Source: Methanomassiliicoccales archaeon (GTDB lineage Archaea; Thermoplasmatota; Thermoplasmata; Methanomassiliicoccales; JACIVX01). From it: a stretch of DNA of 6,910 nt. Under the pieces are notes generated by a model, which had not been told where the DNA came from, searched no databases, and was given only the letters and a program-made list of their open reading frames with translations. The stretch is taken from positions 1-6,910 of the forward strand of contig JANHAK010000064.1 in NCBI GenBank assembly GCA_024464195.1, given 5' to 3'. Below are positions 1 through 5,138 of the stretch, piece after piece (positions within the stretch are counted from its first letter, which is position 1; each line of letters starts with the position of its first letter). A program made the translations under genes and the position numbers.

Positions 1-2
1 AT

Positions 3-689
3 TACGATGTCAAGTATTCAACGATTGGCGGCACAAAGCCGCGCGGGATTTGCGGATCTGGTCTGATCGATCTTATAGCGGAAATGTTCCTCCGTGGTTT
101 GATTGACAAGAAAGGTCATATTCAGCAAGCTAACACCTCACGCGTAAGGCGCGGCGAAGATGGCATGGAATTTGTCGTTGCCTGGGCTAATGAGACCGCC
201 ATAGGGAAAGATAAGATCACAAAACTTGATGGGGGGCAAAGGATTGTTGTAAAAGAGGAAAAGGGACGCGACATCGTAATCACAGAAAATGACATAGCCA
301 ATATCATTAGGACAAAGGCCGCGGTATACGCGGCTTGCTGCGTTTTGCTGAGGAAAGTCAACTTGAGCTTCGATGATGTCTCAAAAGTGTACATCGCTGG
401 CGGTTTCGGTAATTATATCGACATGGAACGCGCCGTTGCCATAGGCTTATTGCCAGATCTCCCATTCAACCGTTTCGTGTTTCTGGGCAATGCGGCGCTG
501 GCTGGTGCTTATTTAACCCTACTCTCGAAAGATAAACGAATTGAGGCACAGAGGGTATATGAGATGATGACCTACCTCGAACTTAGCACAACTCAGATGT
601 TCTTTGATGAATTCTCCTCCGCTCTTTTCTTGCCGCATACGGATATCAGTCGATTTCCGACTGTTGCGGAGTTGATCAGGAAGCTCTAG
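3..689 (+). CDS. acsV: RACo/AcsV-type reductive activator of the corrinoid iron-sulfur protein, C-terminal part (5' end cut by window)
   Basis: The frame is open from base 3 with no start, so this is the last 228 residues of a larger protein; full-length RACo is roughly 600 or more residues with an N-terminal ferredoxin-like [2Fe-2S] domain that is not visible here. The visible part is the C-terminal ASKHA-type ATPase domain (DUF4445). It shows GICGSGLID near the left edge (residues about 16-24), AGGFGNYID (bases 396-422) and GNAALAGA shortly after, the glycine-rich nucleotide-binding signatures of this family. The C-terminus (YLELS, then FFDEFSSALFLPH) is also typical. Known role of the family: ATP-driven reduction of inactive Co(II) CoFeSP back to Co(I), in the cytoplasm. 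Location near acsC and acsD, its expected partner, supports this over other DUF4445 activators that serve methyltransferase corrinoid proteins such as MtaC/MttC. An ATG at 84 is internal and not the start. The last 14 bases overlap the 3' end of a convergent small gene. Confidence 0.93.
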   Translation, partial: YDVKYSTIGGTKPRGICGSGLIDLIAEMFLRGLIDKKGHIQQANTSRVRRGEDGMEFVVAWANETAIGKDKITKLDGGQRIVVKEEKGRDIVITENDIANIIRTKAAVYAACCVLLRKVNLSFDDVSKVYIAGGFGNYIDMERAVAIGLLPDLPFNRFVFLGNAALAGAYLTLLSKDKRIEAQRVYEMMTYLELSTTQMFFDEFSSALFLPHTDISRFPTVAELIRKL

Positions 690-828
690 AAAATTCTAGA
701 GTCTTACCGCATAAGCATCTCTCTCTTTCGAACTTGTAAAGATCCTCTGGCAGCTGTTCCCCGCACCGGCACACAACATTATCCTTTAAAATCTCGACGT
801 TCGCTCCGCAAAAGGGGCACCTGACCAT
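676..828 (-). CDS. Small zinc-ribbon protein (50 aa), function unknown
   Basis: A 50-residue frame runs from ATG at 828-826 to TGA at 678-676. It has six cysteines in three knuckle-like pairs: CPFCG (C4, C7), CRCGE (C20, C22) and CLCGK (C38, C40). The first two pairs fit a one-site zinc ribbon (CxxC-x12-CxC); the third pair is extra and followed by only about ten residues. The rest is charged and soluble, with no signal peptide or membrane segment. An AGGGATC ribosome-site-like motif lies at 838-832, and a TATA-like AT-rich box lies 30-40 bases upstream at 867-859. The gene sits between two acetyl-CoA-pathway genes but on the opposite strand, and overlaps the RACo 3' end by 14 bases tail to tail. 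I do not recognise a specific family. A zinc- or metal-binding accessory or regulatory role is only a guess. The regular cysteine spacing makes a chance frame unlikely. Confidence 0.7.
   Translation of the reverse strand: MVRCPFCGANVEILKDNVVCRCGEQLPEDLYKFERERCLCGKTLEFSRAS
684..701. repeat. Short perfect inverted repeat across the convergent RACo / zinc-ribbon gene ends
   Basis: CTCTAGA and TCTAGAG flank a four-base AAAT centre, giving a 7-bp stem. It starts three bases before the RACo stop codon and lies inside the last codons of the zinc-ribbon gene. It could fold in either transcript, but no T-run follows on either strand, so it is not a standard intrinsic terminator. It may slow transcription or protect 3' ends, or be chance. 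Confidence 0.4.
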
Positions 829-858
829 TTTGATCCCTGTTTTATGTTGGATTCGGCA

Positions 859-867
859 ATATATAAT
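859..867 (-). promoter_or_regulatory. Candidate TATA-like promoter box for the zinc-ribbon gene
   Basis: The minus strand reads ATTATATAT here, inside a strongly AT-rich patch (858-874) that stands out from its surroundings. Its centre is 35 bases upstream of the ATG at 828. With archaeal TATA-to-start spacing (about 26 bases), transcription would begin near 837-840, just ahead of the AGGGATC ribosome-site-like motif. A TATAAT also reads on the plus strand (862-867), but no -35 partner lies at the right distance. Prediction from composition and spacing only. Confidence 0.35.
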
Positions 868-940
868 ATTTTTCTACGACTGATGACGATTTTATTCGAC
901 GGACAACGAAATTGGGGTTTCCGCATCGCGTGGAAAAAGG

Positions 941-949
941 TTTATTATA
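941..949 (+). promoter_or_regulatory. Candidate TATA-like promoter box for the MetE-like gene and cooC
   Basis: TTTATTATA preceded by purine-rich GGAAAAAGG, which resembles a TATA box with a BRE-like element. Its centre is 28 bases before the GTG at 973, the spacing expected for a leaderless archaeal-type transcript starting at that codon. No Shine-Dalgarno precedes the GTG, consistent with leaderless translation. If the organism is bacterial this box would need another explanation; a TATACT lies within 946-951 but has no convincing -35 element. Confidence 0.35.
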
Positions 950-972
950 CTTACTTCAAAATCTCGCTACCC

Positions 973-2004
973 GTGCGTTGGAATTTCGCTGCGACATGTA
1001 TAGGTTCCCTCCCTCATGAAGATCCAGTGAAAGCTGTCGATCTCGTCTTCGACGTCGAAGATCTTATTCCCTTTTGGCCTCAGTTGCCGAATAGAAATTT
1101 CAGGGAAAATATGTATGCACAGTTCTCCGTTCATTTACCAGGTATCGACATCGATGCTGATAGGAAAAGGATCACAGTTGATCTTCATCGATATGAGCCT
1201 TTTAACTTTTATGAACAATTGATCAACGAAAATCTCGATTTTTTCGCATTTCTACCAGATAGTTTTGCCGGTTTTTTCGAAATGATGAGACGCAAATTTC
1301 CGAGCTCGAAAACGATCATCAAAGGGCAGACGACGGGGCCGATCAGCACTGGTCTCCAAATTTTTAGTACAGAGAATAAACCAGTCATTTACGACGAGAA
1401 TTACTGTGAGATCGTGCGAAACAATCTTAATATGATGACGCGATGGCAGGAGAAGACGCTTCGCTCAAAATTTCAGAGAACGATTATTTTTCTCGATGAA
1501 CCATCGCTCTCGCTGATGGGAACGCCTTACGCAAACATCAAATGGGAAGATGCAATCGCATGGATCAATGATGTTCTTGAGGGAATCGAGGGCTGGAAGG
1601 GTATCCATTGTTGTGGAAACACCGATTGGTCTCAGGTCATAGAGACAAATATCGACATTCTTTCATTTGACGCCTATGATTACGGTTACACGATCTCTCT
1701 TTATCCAGAGGAAATTTCACGCTTCCTCGAACGAGGCGGTGTACTAGCATGGGGAATCGTGCCGAATAACGAGGAGGTTGCTGACAAAGAGAACGTCGAT
1801 TCGCTTGTGCAGAAGGTGATCTCGGGGATCGAGATGATGAAAGCAAAGGGGGTCGATGAGGAATTGTTAATTCGCAATTCACTGGTGACGCCTCAGTGTG
1901 GACTTGGTGGCATGTCAGAGGCGGCTAGCGAATCGGCGATGAGAACGCTTGTCTCGGTCTCGAGAGGACTCAGGAAAAAACTTGAGCTAGAGGAAGCACC
2001 ATGA
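973..2004 (+). CDS. UROD/MetE-like zinc-dependent methyltransferase, candidate core methionine synthase-like protein
   Basis: With the GTG start this is 343 residues, a single TIM-barrel UROD/MetE-type domain without the N-terminal folate domain of full MetE. The family N-terminus (WNFAATCIGSLPHEDP) begins two residues after this start; the frame is open back to ATG 844, but those 43 extra residues look non-coding. Zinc ligands of MetE type are visible: H212-C-C214 in IHCCGNTDW and C309 in TPQCGLGG. The position of MetE's glutamate ligand appears to fall in a SFDAYDYG segment (D233), so the third ligand may differ. LDEPSLSLMG is a typical mid-barrel motif. Known families: folate-free core methionine synthases (MesA-D) transfer methyl from corrinoid proteins to homocysteine, and some are predicted to use the Wood-Ljungdahl CoFeSP. 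Inference: this protein exchanges methyl groups between CoFeSP and a thiol such as homocysteine. Its TGA overlaps the cooC ATG by four bases (ATGA), so the two are co-translated. The fold is confident; the substrate is not. Confidence 0.85.
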   Translation: MRWNFAATCIGSLPHEDPVKAVDLVFDVEDLIPFWPQLPNRNFRENMYAQFSVHLPGIDIDADRKRITVDLHRYEPFNFYEQLINENLDFFAFLPDSFAGFFEMMRRKFPSSKTIIKGQTTGPISTGLQIFSTENKPVIYDENYCEIVRNNLNMMTRWQEKTLRSKFQRTIIFLDEPSLSLMGTPYANIKWEDAIAWINDVLEGIEGWKGIHCCGNTDWSQVIETNIDILSFDAYDYGYTISLYPEEISRFLERGGVLAWGIVPNNEEVADKENVDSLVQKVISGIEMMKAKGVDEELLIRNSLVTPQCGLGGMSEAASESAMRTLVSVSRGLRKKLELEEAP

Positions 2005-2753
2005 GTTATACAATCGCCGTGGCGGGGAAAGGAGGCGTGGGCAAATCGACAATAGCTGCACTCCTTATTCGAGCGCTCGCCGAAAAATCCCGAGAAATTG
2101 TTCTTGCTGTCGACGCAGATCCCAATTCCAACCTAGGAGAGAAACTCGGTGTGAAGGTCGATAAGACTATCGGGGACCTCAGAGAGGATCTTCTTAAGAA
2201 AGCAGACGAAATTCCAGCAGGCACGAGTAAACAAGAATTTGTGAGATATCAAATTCAGCTAGCTCTTGTTGAAGGAGATCAATTTGATTTGTTGACGATG
2301 GGAAGACCTGAGGGGCCTGGGTGCTATTGTTATATCAACAACATTCTGAGGACATTCATGGATGAGCTGATCGACGATTACGCCTACATTGTCATTGACA
2401 ACGAAGCCGGTATGGAACACCTCTCTCGACGAACGACCAGGAAAATGGACAAGTTGATCGTCGTTTCAGATGCGACTAAATTGGGCATCGATACAGCCGT
2501 GAGAATTAAAAAACTCGCTGAAGAAATGAAGATCGAAATAAAATCGAATATGCTGATTATCAATCGTTCACCTATGGAATTCCATGGTATTGTCGAAGCA
2601 GCGATCAATGCAGGTAGATTTCAGGAAGTGAGAAAGGTTCCAAATGACAAGAAGATCGAGGAGTTGGCAATGGCGGGTGAACCGTTGACCAAGCTCGATT
2701 CGACGAGCCCCGCGTTCAGGGCTATAAAGGAAATTACTAGGGACATAGCATAA
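2001..2753 (+). CDS. cooC: CooC-type nickel-insertion ATPase for CODH/ACS maturation
   Basis: A 250-residue MinD/SIMIBI-class P-loop ATPase. The deviant Walker A GKGGVGKST spans residues 9-17 with the signature lysine K10; D38-A-D40-P is the switch I region; VIDNEAG at 131-137 is Walker B/switch II. The CYC motif at C108 and C110 matches the CxC of CooC proteins that binds metal at the dimer interface. VVSDATKLGIDTA is also characteristic. Known role: a cytoplasmic ATPase that dimerises with nucleotide and metal and helps load nickel into the C-cluster of CODH; an AcsF-like role for the ACS A-cluster is a close alternative that sequence alone does not settle. GAGGA at 1990-1994 is a ribosome site six bases before ATG 2001, and the start overlaps the upstream stop. 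It converges on the acs operon and ends 77 bases from acsC. Length is normal for the family. Confidence 0.94.
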   Translation: MSYTIAVAGKGGVGKSTIAALLIRALAEKSREIVLAVDADPNSNLGEKLGVKVDKTIGDLREDLLKKADEIPAGTSKQEFVRYQIQLALVEGDQFDLLTMGRPEGPGCYCYINNILRTFMDELIDDYAYIVIDNEAGMEHLSRRTTRKMDKLIVVSDATKLGIDTAVRIKKLAEEMKIEIKSNMLIINRSPMEFHGIVEAAINAGRFQEVRKVPNDKKIEELAMAGEPLTKLDSTSPAFRAIKEITRDIA

Positions 2754-2786
2754 GTTCCCCAGTCAGGGACGCAAGCACCACTCTTT

Positions 2787-2830
2787 AAAAAACTTAAGAA
2801 AATAGGAAAATTAAAAGGGGATTAAAAAAA
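2787..2830 (-). terminator. T-tract terminator downstream of acsC
   Basis: Read on the minus strand, T7 begins directly after the acsC TAA (2830-2824), followed by further runs of four to six Ts at 2816-2813, 2810-2807, 2802-2799 and 2792-2787. No stable hairpin precedes them. Serial T-tracts without a stem are typical of archaeal termination; bacteria more often have a GC stem. On the plus strand this region is A-rich, and I see no intrinsic terminator for cooC. Confidence 0.5.
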
Positions 2831-4159
2831 TTATTCAAGCGATTTGAGAAGCTTCGGCAATCCGCTTGACTCCTTCGGTCCCACAATGACCTTCAGTCCC
2901 GTCAATTCCTGAAGCTTGCTACTCATCCTGGCGACCATGCCAGGAATGATAATTTCGCCACGCTTTGATTTATTCTTGGCACCCGATGCCTCGAGCGCTT
3001 TCGCGACCATCTCAGGTGTTAGTTTTCCTGCGGCGAATGCGGTCATGACTGACAGACCCTCCGTGTCAATGACCTGAAGCCAAACTGGAATCTTGCTCTT
3101 CTCAATATCGCCAACAACGGTGAAGTAGGTAAGCGAAAAGTTCGTTGTAAAGAGAAGCGGTGATTTTTCGTTTGGATTGTTGATCGCATATAGGTCTGGT
3201 TTAACCTGAATTGGAACCTGCGGATCTGTGTAGATGTTCTGTCGCAGGACGTAGAGTGGTAAGGCTGTAGCGGGATCGATATCATCAAAAGCGACAATGC
3301 TACCGTATTTCATTGTCGAAATAAGCCCTCGCAGAATCGCTCTTTCGCCTTCGCCCGCGTAAACAAATATTGGATAACCGAGTCCTCTGAAGATCTTTTT
3401 CACTGAGATTTTCCGGATGATTGTGCTTTTCTCGATCAGATCTTTAAGCGTTTTAGCGCCGAAGTCGAGAACGATGTCTTCGACACCAGCTGTCTTGACC
3501 TTGGCAACAAGATCTGCAAGCTGGTTGAGGCTCGTATCTTCATAGACGACTAGCGGGCATTTTGTTTCCTTCGCTACGGCCGCCATCGCTTCAGCGTTCG
3601 ACAGGTTAGCGCCGTGCAAAAGCGGTACCTTCGCTGCAATCTTCGATGCCGCAAGTTTCATCGCGTCAGGCTTGTCCGATACCAAAATCATTGGGAGATC
3701 GGTCATCTTTGAAACTTTCTCGGCAACTGCAGCAAACCTCTCTGCGTTTCCAGAATCATTCTTGATGCCGATCATGTCCATTTTTAATAGCTGCCCGACC
3801 CTCTCAAATCGGAGGGAATGAGCCTTCTCCACCTTTGCTTTGATTTCATCATCTGAAGAGGAATCTGAAATGATAAGTGCATAGGCCGTGGGATGGAAGA
3901 ACTTCTTTTCATGTCTGTATAATTCCGTCTCATCGCCTACTTCGATTGCATTCGACCCTGTACCGATCTTAACAAGCCGGATCGGTGGCGCAGCGGATGC
4001 AGCAAGCGTAGCTTTAGCCTGATCTGAAACATAAGGGCAGTCTTCAAGTTTGGCTTTCTGGTTAGCTAGTTGCATTGCAAAAGCAAGGCATGTGGGAAAT
4101 TTGCATTCACCGCAGTTCTTTTTCGGAAGGAGCTTGAAAATTTCCATTGCGGTCGGCAC
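2831..4159 (-). CDS. acsC: Corrinoid iron-sulfur protein large (gamma) subunit
   Basis: With the GTG start this is 442 residues, close to the about 446 of the Moorella protein. The N-terminal domain carries the [4Fe-4S] motif C16-x2-C19-x4-C24-x16-C41 in PKKNCGECKFPTCLAFAM, whose low-potential cluster feeds electrons to cobalt. A TIM-barrel middle domain follows, and the C-terminal cobalamin-binding domain is recognisable from LTYFTVVGDIEKS to IIIPGMVARMSSKLQELTG. With AcsD it forms CoFeSP, which takes methyl from methyltetrahydrofolate (via AcsE) and delivers it to acetyl-CoA synthase. An in-frame ATG at 4183 would overlap acsD, but GTG 4159 is preferred: it follows a GGAGGTGAT ribosome site by four bases and gives a VPTAMEIFKLLPKKNC start that matches the family N-terminus. 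It is one base past the acsD stop, implying translational coupling. It is the last gene of the acsB-acsD-acsC operon. Confidence 0.95.
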   Translation of the reverse strand: MPTAMEIFKLLPKKNCGECKFPTCLAFAMQLANQKAKLEDCPYVSDQAKATLAASAAPPIRLVKIGTGSNAIEVGDETELYRHEKKFFHPTAYALIISDSSSDDEIKAKVEKAHSLRFERVGQLLKMDMIGIKNDSGNAERFAAVAEKVSKMTDLPMILVSDKPDAMKLAASKIAAKVPLLHGANLSNAEAMAAVAKETKCPLVVYEDTSLNQLADLVAKVKTAGVEDIVLDFGAKTLKDLIEKSTIIRKISVKKIFRGLGYPIFVYAGEGERAILRGLISTMKYGSIVAFDDIDPATALPLYVLRQNIYTDPQVPIQVKPDLYAINNPNEKSPLLFTTNFSLTYFTVVGDIEKSKIPVWLQVIDTEGLSVMTAFAAGKLTPEMVAKALEASGAKNKSKRGEIIIPGMVARMSSKLQELTGLKVIVGPKESSGLPKLLKSLE

Positions 4160-4160
4160 T

Positions 4161-5117
4161 TCAATCACCTCCGAGCAGCTCATGGAGCGCCTTCTTGACG
4201 ATCTCGACTGCTTTTGGGCTTCTCATGATCAGCATATCTGCACCCGAAACAAGCGCTGCCAGGGCAGTCGTCGCTTCCCACCATGCTGCCCTTACGTCCA
4301 CATCCCCGAGTTTGTCATTCTCCTCCGTCGCTTCTCTTGCTTTCCACGCAATCGTCGTATCGCAAACCATCGGAACTTGGAGCATACTATCGCCCATGAG
4401 TGCCGCGAGTCGGATGCGCTCGTTGACGGAATATGAGTACTCAAGACCCATACCGAGACTTGCCATCAGTGGATCTGCGACGATATTCTCTTTCTTAACG
4501 CCAAAATCCGTAAGAAGGATATTGATCTGTTTCGCCAGGTTGATGTCGAGATTTGAGAAAGCGATAAGTGCGTGGTTGTTTGCCATTGAAGCAGCTGCGA
4601 TCGATTTGTATGCGCTTTCTTCTGCGTGTCCAAGCAAGAGTCTTTCCTTCGCGCCAATATTGCTCACAGCTTCCATCGTCTTTGCATCCTTTTCCTCATG
4701 TCCGCAACCGTAGACAACGAGAGGGACTGGCACAGCTGCGAGGACTTTACGTACTGTTTCAGCAGCTTCTTGTGGTGACTTGTTTTCCTCTTCCGGGTTT
4801 GTCGATTGTAACTTAAGGCATATGAGGTCAACCCCATACTTTTCAACCCATGCCTTTGACCATTGGACTGGATCTTCAACAGCATCGCCAAAAGCCTTTC
4901 TCGCGAGAAGCGGATAGTCTCTTAATGTATCAATAACCTCGCCAGCGATTGCTGGTCTGTTCACGATCGATCCCTCAAAGGAGAGAAAGGGCATCCCCGT
5001 CTCTCCACCTATAACCACTTTCTTGCCTCTTGTCCCACCATCTTCGGCTGTTGCTCCAATTATAGTTGTACCGATCTTACCTGTCCACTTTTCTTTTGGA
5101 ATTGGCACCTCAACCAT
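4161..5117 (-). CDS. acsD: Corrinoid iron-sulfur protein small (delta) subunit
   Basis: 318 residues, the usual size (about 320) for the bacterial protein. It is a single TIM barrel that partners AcsC and helps cradle the cobalamin. Family landmarks in order: GGTRGKKVVIGGETGMPF near residues 28-45, FEGSIVNRPAIAGEV, a LICLKLQSTNPE strand, VPLVVYGCG, LLLGHAEESAYKS, LDINLAKQINILLTDFG, DPLMASLGMGLEYSYSVNERIRLAAL and a C-terminal GADMLIMRSPKAVE segment. It has no cluster-binding cysteine motif, as expected. ATG 5117 is preceded by a strong AGGAGGGG ribosome site at 5130-5123, within the 21-base gap after acsB. Its final codons GGA GGT GAT also act as the ribosome site of acsC. Methyl carrier function is family knowledge; operon order acsB-acsD-acsC is seen directly. 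Confidence 0.96.
   Translation of the reverse strand: MVEVPIPKEKWTGKIGTTIIGATAEDGGTRGKKVVIGGETGMPFLSFEGSIVNRPAIAGEVIDTLRDYPLLARKAFGDAVEDPVQWSKAWVEKYGVDLICLKLQSTNPEEENKSPQEAAETVRKVLAAVPVPLVVYGCGHEEKDAKTMEAVSNIGAKERLLLGHAEESAYKSIAAASMANNHALIAFSNLDINLAKQINILLTDFGVKKENIVADPLMASLGMGLEYSYSVNERIRLAALMGDSMLQVPMVCDTTIAWKAREATEENDKLGDVDVRAAWWEATTALAALVSGADMLIMRSPKAVEIVKKALHELLGGD
4164..4172 (-). promoter_or_regulatory. Ribosome binding site for acsC inside the acsD 3' end
   Basis: GGAGGTGAT is a near-perfect complement of the 16S rRNA 3' end. It is made of the last three sense codons of acsD (Gly-Gly-Asp) and sits four bases before GTG 4159. It decides the acsC start in favour of that GTG over ATG 4183, which lies upstream of the site, and ATG 4147. 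The arrangement predicts coupled, near-equimolar synthesis of the two CoFeSP subunits. Confidence 0.8.
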
Positions 5118-5138
5118 GTGGTCCCCTCCTGTGGTTAT

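Noticed and set aside
862..867. TATAAT as a bacterial sigma-70 -10 box on the plus strand
   Set aside because: No TTGACA-like element 16-18 bases upstream, and it would start transcription far ahead of GTG 973 without a ribosome site.
844..972. N-terminal extension of the MetE-like gene from ATG 844
   Set aside because: The residues do not resemble the family, the start would sit 15 bases from the divergent zinc-ribbon start, and the region holds two promoter-like boxes. Kept as an alternative, not called coding.
2756..2769. Possible hairpin TCCC-CAGTCA-GGGA after cooC as a terminator
   Set aside because: Only a four-base stem and no T-run follows, so it does not support an intrinsic terminator.
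4147..4713. 188-codon plus-strand open frame opposite acsD
   Set aside because: It is antisense to a well-supported conserved gene, its protein is a low-complexity Ser/Ala-rich shadow, and it has no recognisable motif.
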